Made by a program: the position numbers and the translations under genes. This document shows, in pieces, positions 51,816 to 59,644 of a stretch of DNA of 64,000 nt. The notes under the pieces are model-generated. The model worked only from the letters and a program-made list of their open reading frames with translations, ran no database searches and had not been told where the DNA came from. Source of the DNA: Ruficoccus amylovorans (GTDB lineage Bacteria; Verrucomicrobiota; Verrucomicrobiia; Opitutales; Cerasicoccaceae); NCBI RefSeq assembly GCF_014230085.1, contig NZ_JACHVB010000020.1:248001-312000 (forward strand), given 5' to 3'. The first letter of the stretch is position 1. Every line of letters starts with the position of its first letter.

Positions 51816-52682
51816 ATGAAACGTCTTTCCCTGCACCACACCACGCGGTACGAGTTCCAGCAGCCGGTCCGTCTCGGCCCGCATACGCTCCTGATCCGGC
51901 CCCGCGTCGGCCACGATGTCCGCATTGAGAGCAGCACCCTCGACATTTCGCCGCAGCCCGCGCACATCCGCTGGCAACGCGACCTGTACGGAAATTCCCT
52001 CGCGCGGGTGGCATTCGCCGACGCGGACACTACCAGCCTGCAAATCACCAGCGAAGTCACGCTCCAACAGTTCGACATCGAGGAGCCCGGCCTCGAAATC
52101 AGCGACAACGCCCAGTGGTGGCCTTTCCAGTACGATTCCGGGGAGCGGCTGGACCTGGTGTCTTTTATGACGCCCTCATTTTTCCGGGACCAGGCCTCGG
52201 TGCGGCAGTGGGTGGACGGCATCATGACCGAGCAGACCGACTGGCACACCGCAGACCTGCTGGCCCGGCTCGCCGCCGAGACCGCCAACACCTTCACCTA
52301 CGCCATGCGCGAGGAGGAAGGCGTGCAAACCCCGTCGCAAACCCTCCAGCGCCGGGGTGGTTCCTGCCGCGACTTTGCCACGCTTTTCATCGAGTCGTGC
52401 CGGTATCTCGGGCTGGCCGCCCGCTTCGTCAGCGGCTACCTGCACGCGCCCGAACTGGCCTTTGCCGCCGGTTCCACCCATGCCTGGTCCGAGGTCTATC
52501 TCCCCGGCCAGGGATGGCGCGGGTTCGACAACACCAGCGGACGCCTGTGCGGCCCCGACCACATTGCCACCGCCATCGCTCGCCACCCGGAGATGATTCC
52601 GCCGGTTTCGGGTAGTTTTTCCGGCCCGGCCGGCACGAGCAGCACGTTGTCTGTCATGGTCAATGTCAGCGAGCTGCCCTGA
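51816..52682 (+). CDS. Transglutaminase-like cysteine peptidase-fold protein
   Basis: This is a 288-residue protein with an N-terminal bacterial transglutaminase-like region (LSLHHTTRYEFQQPVRLGPHTLLIRPR) and a transglutaminase core. The catalytic triad is Cys184 in RRGGSCRDFA, His222 in GSTHAWSEVYLPG, and Asp238 in GFDNTSG. It lacks a signal peptide, so it is likely cytoplasmic. Such proteins are common next to circularly permuted ATP-grasp genes, which are not seen here. The substrate (peptidoglycan peptide or protein) is unknown. Confidence 0.9.
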   Translation: MKRLSLHHTTRYEFQQPVRLGPHTLLIRPRVGHDVRIESSTLDISPQPAHIRWQRDLYGNSLARVAFADADTTSLQITSEVTLQQFDIEEPGLEISDNAQWWPFQYDSGERLDLVSFMTPSFFRDQASVRQWVDGIMTEQTDWHTADLLARLAAETANTFTYAMREEEGVQTPSQTLQRRGGSCRDFATLFIESCRYLGLAARFVSGYLHAPELAFAAGSTHAWSEVYLPGQGWRGFDNTSGRLCGPDHIATAIARHPEMIPPVSGSFSGPAGTSSTLSVMVNVSELP

Positions 52683-52732
52683 GCCCGGCAGTACGCAAGC
52701 GCGTTTTTTTTCGCGCCAAGCCGATTCAGGGA

Positions 52733-52932
52733 TTGCCCGCGAAGGCACGCGAAGAGGCGCGAAGGTTTTTTTTAAGGGAGGCTGAAGTCGCTAAGGAACG
52801 AATAGGGCTCAGTATGCCTCTGATTTATATACAATCTATGGGTTAAAAACACAGGCGCACAGGATCGCTCACCCTTGATTTTCCGCTCCCTTCTTTTTAC
52901 CTTCGCGCCTCTTCGCGTACCTTCGCGGGCAA
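52733..52932. repeat. Long inverted-repeat element C
   Basis: The left arm TTGCCCGCGAAGGCACGCG..., through GAAGAGGCGCGAAGG, is 33 bases from 52733. It is matched by the reverse complement ACCTTCGCGCCTCTTCGCG..., ending CTTCGCGGGCAA, at 52899-52932, with about one mismatch. The 130-base centre is A+T-rich. It fills the 331-base gap between the transglutaminase and ruvB genes. It may be a MITE remnant or a strong terminator; no gene was found. Confidence 0.8.
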
Positions 52933-53013
52933 AAAAGACGGCTGGCCACACACTCCTGACGGTGAAATGCGACCCGTTTTTTCCCGTGGAATAGACTTGG
53001 CGGGGGAAGCCGG

Positions 53014-54072
53014 ATGGGTGAAACTTTGAGCATGTCCGACTCGAATAAAGGCACCGACTATCTTCAGCACGTGCTTGAGGCTCCCGAAACGGCGCAGGAA
53101 AAAGCCCTGCGGCCGCTCTCGTTCGCCGATTTCAACGGGCAGGGCAAAACCATCGAGCGGCTGGAGGTGATGGTCGGCGCGGCCCGCAGCCGGGGCGAGG
53201 CGCTCAACCACATCCTCCTGCACGGCCCCCCCGGGCTAGGAAAGACAACCCTCGCGCTCATTCTGGGCAGCGAGATGGGCGCGCAGGTCCGGCAGACTTC
53301 CGGCCCCGTGGTCGAGAAACCTGGCGACCTGGCCGGGCTCCTCACCGGCATGGACGAGGGAGACATCCTTTTTATCGACGAGATCCACCGCATCCCCAAG
53401 ACGGTTGAGGAGTACCTGTACTCAGCGATGGAGGACTTTCGGATCGACATCATGATCGACCAGGGGCCGAACGCCCGCAGTGTCCGCCTGAACATCCCGC
53501 GCTTCACCCTGGTTGGCGCAACCACCCGCACCGGCTTGCTGACCGCGCCCCTGCGCAGCCGCTTCACGCTCCAAACCCGGCTTTCCTATTATCCGATTGC
53601 GACGATGGAGAAAATCGTCCGCCGCACCTGCAAGCTGCTCGGCGTCGAGGCGGACGCGGACGGCATCGCCGAAGTGGCCCGCCGTGCGCGCGGCACGCCC
53701 CGCATCGCCAACAACCTGGTCAACTTCGTCCGCGACTACGCCCAGCAACGCTCGGACGGCAAGATCACCCGCCCCGTGGCCGAGGCCGCGCTGGAACTGC
53801 TTGAGATCGACACCCACGGCCTCGACGAGATGGACAAGCGCATTCTGCGCCTGATGGCCGAGAACTACAAGGGCGGCCCCGTCGGGCTGGGTACCATCGC
53901 CGTCGCCGTCGGTGAGGAGGAGCACACACTGGAGGAAGTCCACGAGCCCTACCTGATTCAGGAAGGCTACCTCGCCCGGACCCCGCAAGGCCGCGTGCTC
54001 ACCCCCAAAGCCTGGCAGATCATCGGACTCGACCACCTGCGCGATAAAAGCTCTCAGCAATCGCTGCTGTAG
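53014..54072 (+). CDS. ruvB: Holliday junction DNA helicase RuvB
   Basis: RuvB, 352 residues, is the AAA+ motor that drives branch migration with RuvA. Walker A is HGPPGLGKTT, Walker B ILFIDEIHR, sensor I GATTRTG, and the arginine finger is in PLRSRF. The C-terminal winged helix contains RTPQGR. An SD-like GGGGGAAG precedes the ATG; an in-frame ATG six codons later is an alternative. ruvA and ruvC are not adjacent. Palindromic repeats follow the stop. Confidence 0.97.
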   Translation: MGETLSMSDSNKGTDYLQHVLEAPETAQEKALRPLSFADFNGQGKTIERLEVMVGAARSRGEALNHILLHGPPGLGKTTLALILGSEMGAQVRQTSGPVVEKPGDLAGLLTGMDEGDILFIDEIHRIPKTVEEYLYSAMEDFRIDIMIDQGPNARSVRLNIPRFTLVGATTRTGLLTAPLRSRFTLQTRLSYYPIATMEKIVRRTCKLLGVEADADGIAEVARRARGTPRIANNLVNFVRDYAQQRSDGKITRPVAEAALELLEIDTHGLDEMDKRILRLMAENYKGGPVGLGTIAVAVGEEEHTLEEVHEPYLIQEGYLARTPQGRVLTPKAWQIIGLDHLRDKSSQQSLL

Positions 54073-54084
54073 GCCGTGTTTGCG

Positions 54085-54162
54085 ACAGGATGATTGCGGG
54101 CTTGCGCAGCCCGCACCCGCGGTGCGTGGCCGCACTGGACAATGAAGGAAGTCCGGCTGGAC
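54085..54162. repeat. Short palindrome plus dispersed repeat, element F, copy 2
   Basis: TGCGGGCT-TGCGC-AGCCCGCA (about 54094-54114) forms a hairpin after ruvB. The stretch GCACCCGCGG...GACAATGAAGGAAGTCCGG (54113-54162) resembles 13839-13890. Confidence 0.6.
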
Positions 54163-54257
54163 CAGTAATCGCCTCTTCGCCGCCAGACAAGCGCCCCCCC
54201 CGGCTTCTCGCCCAACCGGGCGATTTCCCGCAACACGCGGCTTGCGGATAATCCTCT

Positions 54258-54273
54258 GTGACAAATGTGTCAC
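54258..54273. promoter_or_regulatory. Inverted repeat upstream of the sigma-54 promoter
   Basis: GTGACA-AATG-TGTCAC has perfect 6-bp arms and a 4-base spacer. Its centre is about 68 bases upstream of the GG of the -24 element, and about 93 from the expected start of transcription. This is where enhancer-binding proteins of sigma-54 systems often bind. The regulator is unknown. Confidence 0.55.
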
Positions 54274-54332
54274 GAAACACCGTTCCGGACAGCGTGACTA
54301 ATTTTCGCGTGCAGGAGAGATTATCCGCCTAA

Positions 54333-54348
54333 TGGCACGAAAGCTGCA
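54333..54348 (+). promoter_or_regulatory. Sigma-54 (-24/-12) promoter
   Basis: TGGCACG-AAAG-CTGCA matches the consensus TGGCACG-N4-TTGCA at all but one of twelve defined bases. The GG and GC doublets are 10 bases apart, as required. Transcription would begin near 54360. Downstream lies a 31-codon gene with its own terminator. Between promoter and gene is an A+T-rich leader of about 145 bases. Confidence 0.7.
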
Positions 54349-54504
54349 ATCTTCCCGCCTTAGCATCTAATGACAAAGGAGATGCGTCATTTTTATGATT
54401 TCACCGAAAATAAAGAAAACGTCACTTCCGGGTTGAAGTTTGTAAAAATTTCCGTAACATAAACGTAACAATCATTGAATTAACCTTCTAAAATACCACT
54501 GCCG

Positions 54505-54600
54505 ATGAAAAAGCGTACACGACTCCAATTCCTCTGGTTCCGGACCGCGTCCTTTTGCGTCATGCTGGGCGTCTTCGGCTGGCACCTGCTGGTACATTGA
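54505..54600 (+). CDS. 31-residue hydrophobic peptide
   Basis: This small gene encodes 31 residues: a basic start MKKRTRLQ, then one hydrophobic helix FLWFRTASFCVMLGVFGWHLLV ending in His. It resembles single-pass membrane micropeptides. It sits between a sigma-54-type promoter and a strong terminator that begins 10 bases after the stop, so it is the only protein of that transcript. I recognise no homologue. The alternative is that the RNA itself is the product. Confidence 0.55.
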   Translation: MKKRTRLQFLWFRTASFCVMLGVFGWHLLVH

Positions 54601-54609
54601 TTTTTTTTC

Positions 54610-54637
54610 AGGGCGGCTCCGAGGGGTCGCCCTTTTG
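54610..54637 (+). terminator. Rho-independent terminator of the small gene
   Basis: AGGGCGGCTC-CGAG-GGGTCGCCCT forms a 10-bp stem (two G-T pairs) followed by TTT. It begins ten bases after the stop of the 31-codon gene. Confidence 0.8.
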
Positions 54638-54786
54638 CATTCCGGGGGCGGGTATTTGCGTAAACAAGTCGCGTGCTCTGCAGCTTGCGACACGCCCTAA
54701 TGGAGCGCATTACGGCTCGTGTTAACCGATGCTAAAGCTCCATCAGCTCTTTTAATGGCATCGCGCATGGGCCATGTTAGGGTTGA

Positions 54787-56268
54787 ATGAATGTACTTTT
54801 GGTTTACCCGGAATTTCCGGCCACTTTCTGGAGCTTCAAGCACGCGCTGAAGTTCGTCGGTAAAAAATCCTCCTTCCCTCCCCTCGGCCTGCTGACAGTA
54901 GCGGCGATGTTGCCCGCCGACTGGCAGCTCAAGCTGGTTGACCTGAACGTGCGTCGCCTGCGACGTCAGGACGTGGAGGCCGCCGATGCCGTCATGATCA
55001 GCGCCATGACGGTGCAGCAGGATTCGACCGAGCAAGTGATCAAGCTCGCCAAAAGCCTCGGCAAAACCGTCATCGCGGGCGGTCCCTTGTTTACCTGCGA
55101 GCCGGAGAAATACCCCGAGGTGGACCATCTCATCCTGAACGAAGCCGAGCTGACTCTGCCGCCGTTTCTGGCCGACTTCGCCGCCGGACGGGCCCGGCGC
55201 ATTTACAGCGACACGAGCCGTTTCCCGGAAATGGAAAAAACGCCCGTCCCCCGCTGGGATCTTGTGCGGGTCAAGGACTATGCCTCGCTCAGCATCCAGT
55301 TCTCGCGCGGATGCCCGTTCAACTGCGACTTCTGCAACGTGACCGCCCTGCTCGGCCACCGGCCCCGGCTCAAGCCCGTCCCCCAGATCATTGAGGAGCT
55401 GGACGCGATTTACGCCTCCGGCTGGCGCGGTTCGGTCTTTTTCGTGGACGACAACTTCATCGGCAACAAGCGCGTGCTCAAGCGCGAGCTCTTGCCCGCC
55501 CTGATCGACTGGCAGCGCGACAAGACCGGCATTCCCTTTTACACCGAGGCTTCGATCAACCTCTCCGACGACGAAGACCTCATGAACATGATGGCTCAGT
55601 CCGGGTTCGACACGGTTTTCATCGGCCTGGAGACGCCATCCGAGCAAGGCCTGGCCGACTGCAACAAAAAACAGAATGTCGGGCGCGATCTCGTGGCCTG
55701 CGTGCACAAAATTCAGCGTCACGGGCTTCAGGTCCAAGGCGGGTTCATCGTGGGCTTCGACTCGGACAACGAGAGCATCTTCCAGCGCCAGATCGACTTC
55801 ATCCAGAACAGCGGCATCGTCATGGCCATGGTCGGCATCCTCCAGGCCCCCGTCGGCACCGCCCTCTACGAGCGCATGAAGGAAGAAGGCCGCCTGCTGG
55901 GCAACTCCCTCGGCAACAACACGAAGGCCGTGAGCAACTTTGTCACGCGCATGAACCCGGAAAAGCTCCGCGAGGGCTACCGCAACCTTTTCAAGGGACT
56001 CTACCTGCCCAAGCCGTACTATAAACGGGTCAAAACCCTCCTGCGCAACTACAAGGCTCCCGTCATCACCGAGCCGCTCAACTACATAAAAGTCCGGGCC
56101 TTCCTGCGCTCGTGCGTGCGGCTAGGCGTGCTGGGCCGGGAGCGCTACCACTACTGGAAGCTGCTGGTCTGGGTCATGCTGCGTCGCCGTGCCCTCCTGC
56201 CCCTGGCGGTCAACCTCGCCATCACCGGCCACCACTTCCGCAAGGTGTACGAGCAGGATGCCATGTAG
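54787..56268 (+). CDS. B12-binding-domain radical SAM protein
   Basis: This is a 493-residue radical SAM enzyme with an N-terminal cobalamin-binding Rossmann-like domain (MNVLLVYPEFPATFWSF..., about 1-150). The radical SAM core has the cluster motif CPFNCDFCN (CxxxCxxC) at about residues 178-186, then FFVDDNFIGNK and GGFIVGFDSD. A C-terminal helical domain of about 150 residues matches the type annotated DUF4070. Relatives include cobalamin-dependent methylases such as HpnR and many unassigned enzymes. The substrate is unknown; the gene stands alone. It starts 150 bases after the terminator of the small gene. Confidence 0.9.
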   Translation: MNVLLVYPEFPATFWSFKHALKFVGKKSSFPPLGLLTVAAMLPADWQLKLVDLNVRRLRRQDVEAADAVMISAMTVQQDSTEQVIKLAKSLGKTVIAGGPLFTCEPEKYPEVDHLILNEAELTLPPFLADFAAGRARRIYSDTSRFPEMEKTPVPRWDLVRVKDYASLSIQFSRGCPFNCDFCNVTALLGHRPRLKPVPQIIEELDAIYASGWRGSVFFVDDNFIGNKRVLKRELLPALIDWQRDKTGIPFYTEASINLSDDEDLMNMMAQSGFDTVFIGLETPSEQGLADCNKKQNVGRDLVACVHKIQRHGLQVQGGFIVGFDSDNESIFQRQIDFIQNSGIVMAMVGILQAPVGTALYERMKEEGRLLGNSLGNNTKAVSNFVTRMNPEKLREGYRNLFKGLYLPKPYYKRVKTLLRNYKAPVITEPLNYIKVRAFLRSCVRLGVLGRERYHYWKLLVWVMLRRRALLPLAVNLAITGHHFRKVYEQDAM

Positions 56269-56286
56269 AGCGTTTCAAAAAATACT

Positions 56287-56403
56287 GTAGCCACAATCGT
56301 TAAATAGCTAAATGGCCAATTGTTAATTGTTGGATGCGGAACGGGGAAAGCAACAATTAGCCATTTTAACCATTTAGCCATTCGGCCTTTTTGTGGCGGC
56401 TAC
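56287..56403. repeat. Inverted-repeat element D
   Basis: The left part GTAGCCACAATCGTTAAATAGC...TGTTAATTGTT pairs imperfectly with AACAATTAGCC...CATTCGGCCTTTTTGTGGCGGCTAC at the right end, giving a hairpin of about 50 bp arms. It is A+T-rich compared with its surroundings. It lies directly after the radical SAM gene. Confidence 0.75.
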
Positions 56404-56419
56404 GACTTTATTTATACCG

Positions 56420-56578
56420 CTCTAGTGTCGTGTTAGCTAAGTTCTTAACAAATGTTAATGGCCACAAAAAGGCACAAGAAGCACAGAAAACTTCGTGGAT
56501 ACAGAGTTCGCTCTGCGTCTTTGCGCCTCTGCGGTGAAAATATTTTTATCAGGAACTAAGCTAACGGGACACTAGAGC
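56420..56578. repeat. MITE-like element E with 26-base terminal inverted repeats
   Basis: The ends GCTCTAGTGTCGTGTTAGCTAAGTTC (56420-56445) and its near reverse complement (56553-56578) enclose 107 bases of non-coding DNA with CACAAGAAGCACAG repeats. A solo end is at 38476-38498. With element D it fills most of the 571-base gap before ileS. The remaining 56579-56839 shows no gene, T-box or other riboswitch. Confidence 0.75.
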
Positions 56579-56839
56579 TGGCGTACAGGTCGCCATTTGT
56601 GCTCATTCGGGGCCAGCCTGCCCGATATTTCACCTCCAGCCCCGCCGGTGCAGGTTTGTGCCTTACCCGATAAAGGCCGATAAACGACAGGGACGCATTC
56701 GCCGCCCGCGCAAGGCGGCAAGCCCGGTTTTTCCTTACCCGACAGATCGGTGTTTACGCCTTGACTCTGTTGGGGTTTCAGGCAGACTTCCCGGCTTTTT
56801 ATCGGGCCTCCCGAGCGGCCAACAGCCGTCACACGCGCC

Positions 56840-59638
56840 ATGAATTTGAAGGATACGCTCAATCTCCCCCGGACCCAATTTCCCATGAGGGGCAACCTCG
56901 TGAAACGGGAGCCGGAACGCCTCGCACACTGGGAAAATCTGGACCTTTACAAGAAGATCCAGGACAAGAACGCCGACGGCCCCCTCTTCGTCCTGCACGA
57001 TGGTCCTCCCTTCACCAACGGCGATGTCCACATCGGCACCGCGCTGAACAAGATCCTGAAGGACTTCATCCTGCGCTACAAGTCGATGCGCGGCTACCGC
57101 ACCCCCTACCTGCCCGGTTGGGACTGCCACGGCCTGCCGATCGAGCACAAGGTCAGCCGCGAGTTGCGCGCCGCCAAAAAAGACCTCTCCGCCGCTGAAC
57201 TGCGCGAAGAGTGCGCCGCCTTTTCCGAAAAATACATCGGCATCCAGCGCGGGCAGTTCAAGCGCCTCGGCGTCCTCGCCGACTGGGAACGCGAGTACAA
57301 GACCAAGAACCCCGCCTACGAGGCCGAAATCCTGAAAGCTTTTGCCAGTTTCATCGAGCAGGGGCTGGTTTACCGCAGCAAGAAACCTGTTTACTGGTCC
57401 ATCCCCTGCGAAACCGCTTTGGCCGAAGCCGAAATCGAGTATCAGGACCACGTCAGCCCGTCCATCTGGGTAAAATTCCGCGTCAGCGAACCGGAAAAGC
57501 ACGGCCTGCCCGAAAACAGCTTCTTCGTCATCTGGACGACCACTCCGTGGACCCTCCCGGCCAACCTTGCCGTCGCCGTCCACCCGGACCTCCAGTACAC
57601 CCAGATCGCCTACCAGGGCGAAACCTATGTGGTCGCCCTGCCCCTGGCTGAGCAGTTCATCGCCGACTGCGCACTTGAAGGCGCTGCCGCCGGGGCTCTC
57701 CACACAGGCAAGGACTTTGACGGTGCCGAAACGCGTCACCCCTTCATCGACCGCGCCTCCCCCGTCGTGCTGGCCGACTACGTCACCACCGATGCCGGCA
57801 CGGGCTGCGTTCACACTGCTCCCGGTCACGGGCTGGAGGACTATATCACGGGCCTCAAGTACGGCCTGGAAATTTACTGCCCGCTGGACGACAAGGGCTG
57901 TTACGTCGATGACGGGCAAGTGCCCGCCGACCTTGTTGGCGTCAGCGTGCTGGAGCAGAACGGCAAGTGCCCGGCCAACGACGCCGTGCTGGGCATCATC
58001 GGCGACAACGGCTCGCTCCTCCAGTGCAAGCGCTACGAGCACCAGTACCCGCACTGCTGGCGCTCGAAGACCCCGGTCGTCTTCCGCGCGATGGACCAGT
58101 GGTTCGTCAGCCTCGACCACAACGGCCTGCGCCAAAAGGTGCTCGACGGCCTCGACGGGGTGCAGTTCATCCCCGAGCGCGGCGAGAACCGCATCCGCAG
58201 CGCGGTCGAGACGCGCCCGGACTGGTGCATCAGCCGCCAGCGCTCCTGGGGCGTGCCCATCCCCGCCTTTTACACCGAGGATGGCGACGCCCTCCTCGAC
58301 GCTTCCGTGGTCCGCGCCCTGGCCGAGAAAGTCGCCCACCACGGGACCAACATCTGGTTTGAGCAGGAGCCCGAGCAGTTGCTCGAAGGCATCGAACTGC
58401 CCGCCGCCTTTGCCGGAAAGAAGCTGAAAAAAGGCACCGACACCCTCGACGTGTGGATCGACTCCGGCTGCTCGCACCTGGCCGTGCTCAAGGGCAAGCC
58501 GGACCTCAAGTGGCCCGCCGACCTCTACCTCGAAGGCTCCGACCAGCACCGCGGCTGGTTCCAGTCCTCGCTGTGGACCGGCATGATCGCCGAGGGCCGC
58601 CCGCCCTACGAGAAGATCATCACCCACGGCTTCATCGTGGACGGCAAGGGCGAAAAGATTTCCAAGTCCAAGGGGGCAATGAGCTCCGACGGCTGGGTGG
58701 AGAAATACGGCGCGGACATCATGCGCCTGTGGGTCTGTTCGCAAGACTACCGGGGAGACATCCGGCTCTCCGACGGGCACTTCAAGCTCGTCACCAACAC
58801 CTACCGCTCGATCCGCAATACGCTATACTTCCAGCTCGGTAACCTGCACGATTTCGACCCGGCCAACGACTCCGTCCCCGACGGCGAACTTGACCCGCTC
58901 GATCAGTGGGCGCTCAAGCAGACCGCTGACCTCATCGCCGCCTGCACCGAAGCCTTTGAGCTGGCCGAGTTTCACCGCGTCTATCAGCTCGTGGACCGCT
59001 TCTGCGGGGTGACGCTCTCGCGCATCTACCACGACATCCTCAAGGACCGTCTCTACACCTACGGCACCGACTGGAAAGAGCGCCGTTCCTCCCAGACCGC
59101 GATCCACCTGATTTTCCGCGCCCTCACCCGCCTGCTCGGACCGATCCTGACCTTCACCTGTGACGAGGCCCTCTGCTACGCCGCTACCGACGGTGATTTC
59201 GCCCCGGACAGCATCCACCTGCAGGACTGGCCCGTGATCGACTCCGGCCTCTACTCCGAGGCCGTGGCCGCCGACCTCGACGCGCTGCTGGAGTTCCGCA
59301 ACCGCGTCAACGAGACCCTCGAAGGCCTGCGCGAGCAAAAAACCATCGGCAAGTCCCTCGATGCCCGCGTCACCATCCGTGGCACGGCTTCGGACGCGAC
59401 ATTTGCGCTGCTTCAACGTTACGAGGCGCATTTGCCGGAACTTTTCATCGTCTCGCAGGTCAGCCTGGAAGCCGCCGATGACGGCGAGCTGTCCCTGCAG
59501 GCCGATCGTGCCCAGGGCGTCCGCTGCCCCCGCAGCTGGCGCTGGGTGCCCGAACTAGTCTCCGCGGGCGAGTATGGCGAAGTTTCGCCACGCGACCGCG
59601 ACGCTCTTCTCTCACGAACACATCCTCCAACCCTCTGA
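56840..59638 (+). CDS. ileS: Isoleucyl-tRNA synthetase
   Basis: This is IleRS, 932 residues, class I. The HIGH motif appears as HIGT (residues 64-67), the KMSKS loop as KISKS (606-610), and the editing CP1 domain (GTGCVHTAPGHGLEDY) is intact. The family N-terminus (TLNLPRTQFPMRGNL) is present. The C-terminal zinc-binding motif of bacterial IleRS normally has two CxxC pairs; here only one cysteine remains (RCPRSWRWVPELV) and the second pair is replaced by EYGEVSPRDRDAL. It starts a plus-strand group with the DksA-like gene (6-base gap) and lspA. Confidence 0.96.
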   Translation: MNLKDTLNLPRTQFPMRGNLVKREPERLAHWENLDLYKKIQDKNADGPLFVLHDGPPFTNGDVHIGTALNKILKDFILRYKSMRGYRTPYLPGWDCHGLPIEHKVSRELRAAKKDLSAAELREECAAFSEKYIGIQRGQFKRLGVLADWEREYKTKNPAYEAEILKAFASFIEQGLVYRSKKPVYWSIPCETALAEAEIEYQDHVSPSIWVKFRVSEPEKHGLPENSFFVIWTTTPWTLPANLAVAVHPDLQYTQIAYQGETYVVALPLAEQFIADCALEGAAAGALHTGKDFDGAETRHPFIDRASPVVLADYVTTDAGTGCVHTAPGHGLEDYITGLKYGLEIYCPLDDKGCYVDDGQVPADLVGVSVLEQNGKCPANDAVLGIIGDNGSLLQCKRYEHQYPHCWRSKTPVVFRAMDQWFVSLDHNGLRQKVLDGLDGVQFIPERGENRIRSAVETRPDWCISRQRSWGVPIPAFYTEDGDALLDASVVRALAEKVAHHGTNIWFEQEPEQLLEGIELPAAFAGKKLKKGTDTLDVWIDSGCSHLAVLKGKPDLKWPADLYLEGSDQHRGWFQSSLWTGMIAEGRPPYEKIITHGFIVDGKGEKISKSKGAMSSDGWVEKYGADIMRLWVCSQDYRGDIRLSDGHFKLVTNTYRSIRNTLYFQLGNLHDFDPANDSVPDGELDPLDQWALKQTADLIAACTEAFELAEFHRVYQLVDRFCGVTLSRIYHDILKDRLYTYGTDWKERRSSQTAIHLIFRALTRLLGPILTFTCDEALCYAATDGDFAPDSIHLQDWPVIDSGLYSEAVAADLDALLEFRNRVNETLEGLREQKTIGKSLDARVTIRGTASDATFALLQRYEAHLPELFIVSQVSLEAADDGELSLQADRAQGVRCPRSWRWVPELVSAGEYGEVSPRDRDALLSRTHPPTL

Positions 59639-59644
59639 ACGGAC

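Noticed and set aside
56579-56839. T-box or other leader upstream of ileS
   Set aside because: No stem I specifier loop, no TGGNACCGCG-like T-box bulge and no terminator/antiterminator pair were found.
56735-58780. 681-codon minus-strand open frame across ileS
   Set aside because: It is antisense to the ileS motifs and shows no domain. A shadow of GC-rich codons.
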